A DNA stretch of 64,000 bases, from positions 23,670 through 87,669 of the forward strand of contig NZ_JAGTAS010000025.1 in assembly GCF_025685425.1 (NCBI RefSeq), read 5' to 3'. The position numbers and the translations under genes are program-made. The notes under the pieces were generated by a model that did no database searches, was not told the DNA's origin, and saw nothing but the letters and a program-made list of their open reading frames with translations. Below, one piece after another: positions 1-8,185 of this stretch (position 1 is its first letter; the number at the start of each line of letters is the position of its first letter). The DNA comes from Terriglobus albidus (GTDB taxonomy: Bacteria > Acidobacteriota > Terriglobia > Terriglobales > Acidobacteriaceae).

Positions 1-1149
1 AAGCGCCACCTTCACATGACGGTACTTGCCATCCTTTGCGGTATTGGTGGTGTAGTAGCCGATGATGTAGTAGCTGGAGATCGAGCGCTCTGCATTGCGG
101 ATGCCGCGACCAAGATCATTACTGTCCAGCAGCGCCTTACCGCCGGTGTCACCGGCAAGCGCGTACAGGGTGTCCTGCGACTGCTGCATCCGGTTTGTCA
201 TGGCTAGTGCCGAAGCCCCCGTATACATTTGCGATCCGCCGGAAGAGCCCTGCGTCGCATCCCCGAGCGGTGCACTGGCAACCAGACCGCGAGCATCGAT
301 CGGCCAGAACGAGACTCCGGCGCGAATGGCCGAGTTGACGGTGGCATGGAGCTGTGCCTGATTGTCCAGGCTGTTGAGCCGCAGTCCGCTCGCGAAATAT
401 ACGAGGCACTTCTTCTCGCTCAGGCGGCCGAGCATGTTTGCCGCTGTCTGCAGCGCGGAGAGCTGGCGATCCGTATTGAAGATGTTGAACTCCGAATCGT
501 CCTGACCAAAGGCCGAGCCGGAATCGGCTGCCGCGGCGTCGCCGCTCGTGGAGTTGTCATATCCCCGATCTTCTCCAACAGAGAGTGTGGCAAGGATGCT
601 GAGGAGGCGCGTACGATCGGCGGTGAAGTCCTGCAAGACCTCCACCGATGAGCCCGCGTACCGGAGGATGGCAAACATGTCCTGCGGCTGCATCTCGGTG
701 CGGATGAACTTCTCTGCCGCCGAGATGGCACGATATTGATCTCCGGGATCCATCCCGGCCATGTCGAAGTAAAGCGCGAGAAGCCGCTTATCGCGATACT
801 TGCCGCTGCCTTTCGGCTCGGGCTCAATCTCAAAGTGCGACAACTTGTTGTACGGCTTTACGTACGCAGGCGCCGGGCGCATTGCGACAGCCGTGGGCTC
901 GGCCAATGCCTGATATTCAAAGACGCGAATATTCTGCGGCGTACCGTTTTCTGTAACAGTGAAATCCTTCTGCGTGAGGCCGGAGACCGGATTGCCCTTC
1001 TTGTCCTTGACGGAGATGGTTTCGATGACAAGTTGCGATGACACTTTCAGAACGGTCACGCCGTCGCTGGTAGTAGACGCATTTTGCCCCACCTGCTGTG
1101 CCTGGGCAATCCACGAGAACAGCAATGCGGTAGCGATGATGAATCTCAT
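1..1149 (-). CDS. VWFA-related acidobacterial protein (TIGR03436 type), 3' end beyond the window
   Basis: Reads from ATG at 1149 leftwards without a stop to base 1, so only 383 codons are visible. The start encodes a clear Sec signal peptide (MRFIIATALLFSWIAQAQ). A 'SVKDKKGNPVSGL' segment typical of VWFA-related acidobacterial proteins follows, then a von Willebrand A-like fold. The expected metal site DxSxS reads DMAGM, so the MIDAS motif looks degenerate. The visible end (GYYTTNTAKDGKYRHVKVAL) matches the family's usual closing region, so little coding sequence is probably missing. It starts 4 bp after the stop of the receptor gene upstream and is most likely the last gene of that operon. 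It is probably secreted or periplasmic. The family's biochemical role is not known. Confidence 0.85.
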   Translation of the reverse strand, partial: MRFIIATALLFSWIAQAQQVGQNASTTSDGVTVLKVSSQLVIETISVKDKKGNPVSGLTQKDFTVTENGTPQNIRVFEYQALAEPTAVAMRPAPAYVKPYNKLSHFEIEPEPKGSGKYRDKRLLALYFDMAGMDPGDQYRAISAAEKFIRTEMQPQDMFAILRYAGSSVEVLQDFTADRTRLLSILATLSVGEDRGYDNSTSGDAAAADSGSAFGQDDSEFNIFNTDRQLSALQTAANMLGRLSEKKCLVYFASGLRLNSLDNQAQLHATVNSAIRAGVSFWPIDARGLVASAPLGDATQGSSGGSQMYTGASALAMTNRMQQSQDTLYALAGDTGGKALLDSNDLGRGIRNAERSISSYYIIGYYTTNTAKDGKYRHVKVAL

Positions 1150-1153
1150 GGAA

Positions 1154-4100
1154 CTAGTACCTCAGTCGTGCAGTCATTTGCAGAGTGCGCATGTTGCTGG
1201 GTGAAGCCGGCAGGCCGAATTGTGTGCTTTGGATATTGGCAACATACGATCCGAAAGCAACATGATTGAGTACGTTGTTTGCCTTGATTTGCAGATCAAG
1301 GTTCCAATGATCCCGGAGACGGAAGGTGCGGCTCATGGCGAAATCCATGCTCAACTGCGATGGGCCGGTGATAGAGTTCCGGCGTGCGTTGCCGAACTTC
1401 CCTGATGCCGGAGCTACAAAGGCAGCAGGATTCAGGGCGAGCCCCGCGGGCGCGGCATAGACAGACGCACCGGTAAGATCAGGCCGCACGGAGCCATGCG
1501 CTCCCGTGCCTCCCAACAATGCAGCGGTATACGGCGTGACCGGCAAACCGCTGCCGGCGGAGATCGTAAGCAGCGCTGTCCACTCTTTGTAGAACGCACC
1601 GCGCCAGCCGTCGATAAGCGAACCACCACCGATGCCCATGCCCGTGGTGTACTGTGCGGACGCAGTGAGCAGGTGACGTTGATCGTTGCTGGACAGGCCG
1701 CGTTCCGCCGCGAGATCGCGCCAGTTCTGAGCAGCGGGCAAGGTCGCACTGCCTCCGTCTTTGCCGCCGAGCACCGCGTCATTGTCGATGGACTTGGCGA
1801 ACGTATACGAGACACTTGCGGCAAAGCCGCTATGCAAACGCCGTCGTAGCTGGAGCTGCCCTGCTTCACGGGTCGAATTGCCGCCGGAGCTGATGTATGC
1901 AAATCCGACTGGACACTCAGGGCACGGATTCCCGGCTCCGGGAGCATACGAGTTCGGATAGGACTTCTGCATCCCGTGCGTACCCTTGTTGCCGAGATAG
2001 CTCGCGCTCCATTGCAGCGACCACGGCAGATCACGCTGCACCTCGAGTCTCCATGTTTGTATGCTGCCTATTTTCAGGTTCGGATCAACCGCGAAAGTAT
2101 TCTGCGTTGTCGTGGCGCAGGGATTGAAGGCCGAGGCTAATGTCAGCGGGCAAGCAGTGCTGTTTTGTAGGCTGAGAGTCTTGGAAAATGGGACCTGTTG
2201 CGCAAGCTGGAGATAGAGCGATGGATAGACAGACGTGTCGTAATTGATACCGTAACCACCACGAACAACCATTGAGGTTCCAGTATTTGGATGCCAGGCA
2301 AAGCCGATTCTCGGTTCCAGACCAAGACGGTATGGACGCAACAGTGAATCGGGATAGCGCTGGCCCGTAACCGTTCCCGCAGGCGCGCTTGCGAGCACAG
2401 GTGCGGCGGCGGTGAAGTCATTCGAGAGATCGAGGTTGACCAGGCGATCCTTCAGCTCAGTCATCGGTGCACCAAACTCCCAGCGGATGCCGGCATTGAT
2501 GCTGAGTTCCGGGCTCAGCCGCCAGTCGTCATTCACATAAGCGTTGTAAACGGATTGGCGCAGATACTTGTCGGCATTACCGAAGGAGATCGCGCTGGCG
2601 TCAGGAACACCAATCAGAAAGCCGGCCAGATCGGAACCGCTGCCTGGGACGTTACTGTTGCTGGTCGCAGTTCCGGTGAAGGTCAACGTACCGCGAGGGT
2701 TCGCCTGTGCAAGGTAGTTGAACTGCTGCCGGCGAAAATCAAAACCGAATGCGAGGTTGTGCCCGGAGTGATTCCAGGTGAGGCTCGCCGACACTTTGTC
2801 CGTCTGGTTGCGATTGTGGGCACTAACGCCATCTGTCAGCTCAGCGATGCCGCTGCCGCCGGAGAAGCTGAGAGTGGGCGGACCCCAATCGACCGGGGCA
2901 CGGCTGTTGCCCTGGATACCTGCGCTGCCGGAGATATCGGTGCGGTTCTGCCAGTAGGGGACGTCTGTCGTTGCCAGGCGGCTGAAGTCGTATGCGAGAT
3001 CGAGACGAAGGCGCTGATTGAAGCTGTGGAGCCAGTCGATGTTGCTGTTGAGGCCCAGAACGCGTTCGGTGTCCGTGAAACCAAAGAGGTTGCTTCCACT
3101 GGAGCGCGTGTTGGAAAAGTTGAAGTACCCTCTGAGCTGGTTCTTTGTGTCGACACTCTTATCCATCCGCAGGTTTCCGGCATCGACATGCGAACTACTG
3201 AGAAGCGGAAGCTGGAAGTTGAAGCGGCGATTGCCCGCAACATTCGGCAATGGATAGAGATTGAGCAGAGCCTGCGCCTGCGGCGTAACCGGCACTTTGT
3301 TGTTGGCATACGGTTGTCCAGTCGCAGGGTTGTAGATGACAAGCGGTTGCCCCGTAACCGTTGTCTGGCTTGCGAGATCACCTGTGCGCTCGGCGGCGGT
3401 CGGCACCAGTGCAGACGTAGTAGCAGCAGTACTGACGCGGTGCCAGGTGTACTGCGCAAAGAAGTGTGGACCATCGCGTAGCAGCCGCGGAATCCGCAAA
3501 GGACCGCCGAAGGTCACAGCGCCGGTGAAGTTGTTATAGGTGGGCTTGGCGCCCTCGTTTCCGGCAAGCGAATATGAGCGTGCATCTAGAGCCGAGTTCT
3601 GTTCCTGGGCCACCAGGCTGAAGTTGTACGGTCCGTGCCCGCCGGAGCGATTATTCCCAAACCCACCCGGCAGGTGGAACGTTGATGTTGCTCCATTGCT
3701 GACGCTGCCGTTCACCAGCAGCCCAGACTCCGCACCCAAGACGGCGCTGTCCGGCCGTTGCGAATCTCCGCTTGTGGAAGGTCCAGGAGTAGCGGGCTGC
3801 GCGGCAAGCTGCGGTGGGCGCGGTGCGGCGTACACGTTTTTCTGAAGCTCGCTGAGGGTGAGTAACGACAGCTCCCAGCGACGCGGCGTGCTATCGGAGC
3901 GGACCTCAGAGCGGATCTCGATCTGCTCGTGCACCGTCGTGAAGCCGAACATCTCGACGCTGACGGTCCAGGTTCCGTCGCTGAGCTCTGCAAACGTATA
4001 CGCACCTGCAGCATCGGTGACAGCAGTAACAGTCTTGCCGTCACGCGATGCTGTGACCAATGCGCCCGGGACAGGCAGGCCTTTGAAAATGACGGTGCCG

Positions 4101-4177
4101 CGAGCGTCTGCAGCATAAGCCTGGAGGATAGGCGCCGCAAGCAGCGCGAGAGCGAGCCAGAGCGAAGACGAGCGCAT
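1154..4177 (-). CDS. TonB-dependent receptor, Oar-like, with N-terminal carboxypeptidase regulatory-like domain
   Basis: This 1007-residue protein starts with a signal peptide (MRSSSLWLALALLAAPILQAYA). Residues about 24-105 form a CarboxypepD_reg-like beta-sandwich (ARGTVIFKGLPVPGALVTAS). A long beta-barrel follows, rich in aromatic and Asn/Gly turns (GYFNFSNTRSSGSNLF, SVYNAYVNDDWRLSPELSINAGIRWEFG) and ending in a C-terminal aromatic residue (MTARLRY), as expected for outer-membrane assembly. The length fits the large Oar/TonB-receptor class expanded in Acidobacteriota. Its ATG overlaps the stop of the TIGR03435 gene by one base (TGATG), indicating translational coupling. Known members transport or bind large substrates at the outer membrane; the substrate here is unknown. 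Confidence 0.9.
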   Translation of the reverse strand: MRSSSLWLALALLAAPILQAYAADARGTVIFKGLPVPGALVTASRDGKTVTAVTDAAGAYTFAELSDGTWTVSVEMFGFTTVHEQIEIRSEVRSDSTPRRWELSLLTLSELQKNVYAAPRPPQLAAQPATPGPSTSGDSQRPDSAVLGAESGLLVNGSVSNGATSTFHLPGGFGNNRSGGHGPYNFSLVAQEQNSALDARSYSLAGNEGAKPTYNNFTGAVTFGGPLRIPRLLRDGPHFFAQYTWHRVSTAATTSALVPTAAERTGDLASQTTVTGQPLVIYNPATGQPYANNKVPVTPQAQALLNLYPLPNVAGNRRFNFQLPLLSSSHVDAGNLRMDKSVDTKNQLRGYFNFSNTRSSGSNLFGFTDTERVLGLNSNIDWLHSFNQRLRLDLAYDFSRLATTDVPYWQNRTDISGSAGIQGNSRAPVDWGPPTLSFSGGSGIAELTDGVSAHNRNQTDKVSASLTWNHSGHNLAFGFDFRRQQFNYLAQANPRGTLTFTGTATSNSNVPGSGSDLAGFLIGVPDASAISFGNADKYLRQSVYNAYVNDDWRLSPELSINAGIRWEFGAPMTELKDRLVNLDLSNDFTAAAPVLASAPAGTVTGQRYPDSLLRPYRLGLEPRIGFAWHPNTGTSMVVRGGYGINYDTSVYPSLYLQLAQQVPFSKTLSLQNSTACPLTLASAFNPCATTTQNTFAVDPNLKIGSIQTWRLEVQRDLPWSLQWSASYLGNKGTHGMQKSYPNSYAPGAGNPCPECPVGFAYISSGGNSTREAGQLQLRRRLHSGFAASVSYTFAKSIDNDAVLGGKDGGSATLPAAQNWRDLAAERGLSSNDQRHLLTASAQYTTGMGIGGGSLIDGWRGAFYKEWTALLTISAGSGLPVTPYTAALLGGTGAHGSVRPDLTGASVYAAPAGLALNPAAFVAPASGKFGNARRNSITGPSQLSMDFAMSRTFRLRDHWNLDLQIKANNVLNHVAFGSYVANIQSTQFGLPASPSNMRTLQMTARLRY

Positions 4178-5025
4178 CAGTTCTCCGTCGGTGTCTTCTC
4201 AAGGTGGTCCACTACAAGCATCGTCAGAGGCGCCTTGCGGGATTCAAGCCTGAGACCATACTGTTGCACCGCGTCGAAGACGGTGGCGTGTGGTTCGGAG
4301 TGAGTGTCCGCGCCTCCATCAGGGCCCTGTCGCGGTCCCCCTGGTCCTCCGGCCATGCGGAGCATCATATTTTCCGGAAAGAAAGTGAGATCGATGTCGT
4401 ACTCTCCCTGAAGACCGGTCTGATCTACGATCGGTTTGTCGGTAAAGCGGGAGAGCGTTTCGCAGAGTGTGCTCAAAGTCACGGCGGGTCCCGTCAGGTG
4501 CATACCGGACGGGCCTCCCAGCATCTGCATGTCACCGTGCACCGGCGTGCCGGGGCGACGATTGGAGCTGTCAGGATAGTCCGACGCCTGGAGCTTCGTC
4601 GGCTTAAGCTTCGGTCCGTTCTTGCCCACAACCAGCGCGTAGACTGCCTGCTCTTTCGTCTCGTGGTGCAGCTGGAGCTTGAAGCGGTCTCTCAGCAGAG
4701 ACTCCAGCATCTCCGGGACCTGGTCTCTTGTGGCGCCCTCGGGATACTTCGCCTCGATGTCGAAGCGATTGCGTATCCAGTCAGGGCCGCTGATCTGAAA
4801 CTCCTTCACGCCGTAGGCCACGCGGATGAGGTCCCGCACGGAAACATTCACGTAGTGGATCATCGAGCGGTCGGCATTCATTCTGATCGCGATCATCTCC
4901 GCCGTTGCGGATGCTCCCGGGCGAATGGACGCGACCTCGAACGACCGGTTGCTTTGTGGCTGTTGTGCAGTTGCAGCCGCAAAGGAAGCGGCAAGCACGA
5001 TAGGAAGGATCGAGAGCGGTTTCAT
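4177..5025 (-). CDS. TIGR03435 family secreted protein
   Basis: A protein of 282 residues with a Sec signal peptide (MKPLSILPIVLAASFAAATAQ). The mature start SFEVASIRPGA, the central FQISGPDWIRNRFDIEAKYPEGAT, MLESLLRDRFKLQLHHETKEQAVYALVV and the C-terminal LTMLVVDHLEKTPTEN are hallmarks of the TIGR03435 'soil-associated' family. That family is abundant in Acidobacteriota and has no assigned function. The gene is first in an apparent three-gene operon with the Oar-type receptor and the VWFA-like protein, and its stop codon shares a base with the receptor start. The context suggests a role at the cell envelope. Confidence 0.88.
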   Translation of the reverse strand: MKPLSILPIVLAASFAAATAQQPQSNRSFEVASIRPGASATAEMIAIRMNADRSMIHYVNVSVRDLIRVAYGVKEFQISGPDWIRNRFDIEAKYPEGATRDQVPEMLESLLRDRFKLQLHHETKEQAVYALVVGKNGPKLKPTKLQASDYPDSSNRRPGTPVHGDMQMLGGPSGMHLTGPAVTLSTLCETLSRFTDKPIVDQTGLQGEYDIDLTFFPENMMLRMAGGPGGPRQGPDGGADTHSEPHATVFDAVQQYGLRLESRKAPLTMLVVDHLEKTPTEN

Positions 5026-5127
5026 GAGCCCGATTGTGCAGCGGTGCGCAGGTCAGGCGTGCAAATTGTATGTAAGGAATGTAAAGTCCCGGTAGATCAG
5101 TGTGGGTACGTCGACTTTGAGGGACAT

Positions 5128-5310
5128 TCGAGCGAAGCTCGAACGGTCTTGCTTAAGGGCACGGCTTCTAGCCGTGCCGGTATAGCGCGGAGAAAAGATG
5201 CGGCTTTAGCCGCTGAGGTCAATGTATCCGCAATTCGACCTCAGCGGCTAAAGCCGCCGTCTGTGTGGATTCTGTACAGGACGGCTGAAGCCGTCCCCTT
5301 AAGCAAGGCA
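5128..5310. repeat. RepB palindromic element, copy 1
   Basis: The core at 5149-5306 is bounded by perfect inverted ends TTGCTTAAGGG / CCCTTAAGCAA. Inside are three nested palindromes: a GGCACGGCTT..AGCCGTGCC hairpin, a long stem with GCGGCTTTAGCCGCTGAGGT on one arm, and GACGGCTGAAGCCGTC. A GAGCGAAGCTC mini-hairpin lies just outside at 5130. Two further copies lie at 38710 and 61225. It fills most of the 541-bp gap between the TIGR03435 gene and the response regulator, where no gene was seen. Confidence 0.85.
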
Positions 5311-5436
5311 TTCCCACCTTCGGTGCGAAACGGTTGCGCGCCGCGCAAAACGGCTGAGCATAAACGAAGGGCCTGCTTCTTCAATGCTTCGGATAGCAAA
5401 TGCATTTCATTGCGCGAATTAACGACCTAGGGCTCT

Positions 5437-5529
5437 AGTGTGGTGTCTAAGAAGTTCTACTCATAAATTTGTCATCCTGAACGTAGTGAAGGACCTGCTT
5501 TTTAACGCTTCGGATGGCAAAAATCTTCA
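5437..5529. repeat. RepD repeat, copy 1
   Basis: Contains GTGTCTAAGAAGTTCT, TGTCATCCTGAACG, AGTGAAGGACCTG and AACGCTTCGGATGGC in this order. The same blocks occur in inverse orientation at 38905-39000, partly at 48453-48530, and as a short fragment at 11408-11427. No coding potential. Confidence 0.65.
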
Positions 5530-5566
5530 TGATTTATGTCATGAACTTTAGAGACAGAACGCTAGA

Positions 5567-6247
5567 TCAGACCGCCAGTTTGTATCCGGCGCCCTTGATG
5601 GTGAGCAGAAAGCGCGGGTAGCGAGGATCAGCCTCGATCTTCTTGCGCAGGCCGGCTACGTGCACATCGACCGTGCGGCTCAGCATGCCACCATCGGCGG
5701 ACCACACATTCTCGAGCAGTTCTTCGCGAGTGACAACGTTGCCACGACGTTCGAGCAGATACTCGAGCAAGCGGAACTCAATCGGCGTAAGAACCACGGC
5801 GGCGCCCGCGCGAGAAACTTCATGCTGACGGAAATCAACGCGGATGTCACCGAACGACGCGATTTCAGGAGAAGTCACCACCGATTGTGAGCGACGTAGC
5901 AATGCTTCGATGCGCGCCATCAGCTCGATGGGTTCGCAGTTCTTTTGCACGTAATCGTCCGCGCCAAGCTTCAGGCCCAGGACGCGATCGATCACCTCGC
6001 CCCGTGCCGTGAGCATAAGCACGGGCGCGGAGACGCCATCCCGCCGCAGATCGCGGCAGATGTCGAATCCGTTCTTACCTGGGAGCGAGACATCGAGCAG
6101 GATGAGATCAAACGGATTCGCGCAGGCAACCTGATACCCTGCGCTTCCGTTACTCTCCCATCTGATGTCATAGCCGTCGGCACGCAACCGGTCGATCACA
6201 CCGATTGCAAAAGCGGGCTCGTCTTCAATGAACAGAATGCGGGTCAT
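5567..6247 (-). CDS. OmpR-family two-component response regulator
   Basis: A 226-residue two-domain regulator. Residues 1-120 form the receiver domain with acidic pocket (FIEDE), phospho-acceptor Asp in LILLDVSLPGKNG and signalling Thr in MLTAR. Residues ~130-225 form a winged-helix DNA-binding domain (TPIEFRLLEYLLERRGNVVTREELLENVW, RTVDVHVAGLRKKIE). The conserved Lys is followed by Asn (DDYVQKNCEP) where most receivers have Lys-Pro; the cis-peptide normally made there may be lost. It is translationally coupled to the upstream sensor kinase through a 4-bp ATGA overlap, so the two almost certainly form one phosphorelay. The target genes are not evident. Confidence 0.95.
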   Translation of the reverse strand: MTRILFIEDEPAFAIGVIDRLRADGYDIRWESNGSAGYQVACANPFDLILLDVSLPGKNGFDICRDLRRDGVSAPVLMLTARGEVIDRVLGLKLGADDYVQKNCEPIELMARIEALLRRSQSVVTSPEIASFGDIRVDFRQHEVSRAGAAVVLTPIEFRLLEYLLERRGNVVTREELLENVWSADGGMLSRTVDVHVAGLRKKIEADPRYPRFLLTIKGAGYKLAV

Positions 6248-7905
6248 GCGGGAATTCTCAGCGTGAAGGTGCTGCCTTGTCCGGGTGTGCTTACCATCGT
6301 GATAGAACCGCCGTGCGCCTCGGCCGCTGAGCGTACGAGACTGAGGCCGATCCCAGAGCCCGAAGCACCCGTTGCTACGGCAGCTTTGCCGCGGTAGAAG
6401 GGTTCGAACAGGCGTTCCTGGTCAGAATCCTCGACACCCGGACCGCGGTCAGAGACATGAATAAGAATCGCATGTTCCTTGACAGAGTGTTCAGCTTGGA
6501 TGCCGATCCATCGGCCGCTCTTTGCGTACTTGATGGCATTCGAAAGCAGATTATCGATGGCAATGCGAAGCAGGTTGGCATCGCCTTGAACGGCGGGAAG
6601 CTTCTTGGGAACGATCAGCTCTACATGAAACTGCTCACGAGCCAGCTCTTCCTTGCGTCCGTCCAGGGCAGTAGCGATCACTGCTTCAACATCAACAGGA
6701 GTGCGATTTCTTGTGCCGAGGTGAGAGTGTATGCCGGCATACTGAAGCGTCTGTTCGATCATCTCGCTGAGCCGGCGTGACTGCTGATGAATCAGTTCGC
6801 CGTACTGCGCAACCTTGTCCGCACCCGACACCAGACCGTCTGCCTGATTGCGCGAAAGCATAGAGATGGATGATACAGGTGTGCGTAGTTCATGCGAGAT
6901 TGCGGCAACGAACTGCATCCTCTGTTCGGCAACCTGCTGCATCCGGTGCGCGCCAATCAAAAGAAGGACAATTGCCGCGCCAAGCAGCAGTTCCGCCGCG
7001 AGACCAAACAGGAGGTCGCGCCGGCGCTCACCTCTGAAAGCGGCAGGAAGCGACATGCCGTGACGCGCGATCTGTAGCTCCCAGATTCCGTCTCCCAATT
7101 GAGGAGGAAGACGCGGCGCTCGACTGTGGGTTCCGATCTCATAGCGCTGAAAGATGGAGATCTCCTTTCCCGAACTACTGGGTGGACGCTTTGGCGCTGG
7201 TAGCAGATTTCGCAACTGCACCGTGAAGAACGTCCTTCTGAGGTCCGGAGTAACCCTCGGGCCATAGATCCGCTCGCCGTCGCGACTGCGCGAGACGATC
7301 GCGAAATCATAGTCATTCATGGAAGATTCGCCAAAGGTCTCCTGCAAAAGCGTCGGGATGAGTGTGCCCTTGATGAAGTTCTCATTCAGCAACGCAACAA
7401 AGCAGAGGCTGCCGCGGGATGTCCGGAGTATCCTGCGATCTCCGCCTGGAGCCTGCTCTTCACGGATAGAGTCAAACACGGGCGAAATGATTGCAAGCGG
7501 TTGCTGCGAGATCAAACTTGTGCATTCAACCTGCTTCATCCACTCGGGTATCGATGCGGCAGCAAAAGAACCGGAAGCATAGGCACGCTTGACGCGGGGC
7601 TGTGAACCTGAAGTATCCAGAAGGTAGAGCCCGTCCAGAAGCTTCGGAAACGCGGGCAATGGCGTCCCGGTTGACCATGCCGTTTGTGCATCGTTCTGAA
7701 CGAACCCAACCGCGTCTGCGATGTTCCGACTGAAACGCGTCACGAAAAGAGAAGCGGAAACGTTGAGGTGCTCGCGCTCCCGTTGTATATCTGCAGCGGC
7801 AACGCGGTTTGACCATCGATACTGCACAAACGCGACGACGCCAAGCAGTATCGCCAACGTAACGCAAATGGCGATCAGAGTTCGGAAGCCTAAGCGCAGG
7901 TGCAT
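6244..7905 (-). CDS. Membrane sensor histidine kinase
   Basis: With the start at 7905 (MHLRLGFRTLIAICV) the protein has 553 residues. TM1 is at ~7-27, followed by a ~270-residue extracytoplasmic sensor region, TM2 at ~305-325 (LLFGLAAELLLGAAIVLLLIG), a HisKA domain with FVAAISHELRTP, and a HATPase domain with N box (IDNLLSNAIKYA), G1 (VSDRGPGV) and G2 (GSGIGLSLV). The reading frame extends 28 codons further upstream, but those codons lie in a RepA element (7918-8032), so I chose the internal ATG. The element ends only 12 bp before this start, so it may supply or disrupt the promoter. The next gene is the cognate response regulator. Confidence 0.93.
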   Translation of the reverse strand: MHLRLGFRTLIAICVTLAILLGVVAFVQYRWSNRVAAADIQREREHLNVSASLFVTRFSRNIADAVGFVQNDAQTAWSTGTPLPAFPKLLDGLYLLDTSGSQPRVKRAYASGSFAAASIPEWMKQVECTSLISQQPLAIISPVFDSIREEQAPGGDRRILRTSRGSLCFVALLNENFIKGTLIPTLLQETFGESSMNDYDFAIVSRSRDGERIYGPRVTPDLRRTFFTVQLRNLLPAPKRPPSSSGKEISIFQRYEIGTHSRAPRLPPQLGDGIWELQIARHGMSLPAAFRGERRRDLLFGLAAELLLGAAIVLLLIGAHRMQQVAEQRMQFVAAISHELRTPVSSISMLSRNQADGLVSGADKVAQYGELIHQQSRRLSEMIEQTLQYAGIHSHLGTRNRTPVDVEAVIATALDGRKEELAREQFHVELIVPKKLPAVQGDANLLRIAIDNLLSNAIKYAKSGRWIGIQAEHSVKEHAILIHVSDRGPGVEDSDQERLFEPFYRGKAAVATGASGSGIGLSLVRSAAEAHGGSITMVSTPGQGSTFTLRIPA

Positions 7906-7917
7906 GGACGTGGATTC

Positions 7918-8032
7918 TAAAGCATTTTTCCTGTTATTGGGTATCCCGGAAGAGGAGTGCACCGGCGTTTTCATTGCGAAAACGCCCATAGATGCGGATG
8001 CCCTACTCTACACCTACAGGAAAAACGCTCGA
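7918..8032. repeat. RepA MITE copy
   Basis: About 115 bp with imperfect inverted ends (AAGCATTTTTCCTGT / ACAGGAAAAACGCTC) and the central GGCGTTTTCATTGC palindrome shared by all RepA copies. It lies immediately upstream of the histidine-kinase start codon. Confidence 0.85.
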
Positions 8033-8185
8033 GCTACGGCTCGTATGAAATACCAGCAGAGGACCTGGGACTCTACGTTGGAACAGCGCGATGTGCTCGT
8101 GCGATCTTGGGACATATAGGATGTTTTTGTCATTTCGTCGAGCAGCGGAGAAATGAAAAAAAGGCGACGCAGATACGCACTGGCA

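Noticed and set aside
2555..3481. 308-codon plus-strand frame inside the TonB receptor region
   Set aside because: Antisense shadow of a clearly conserved outer-membrane receptor.
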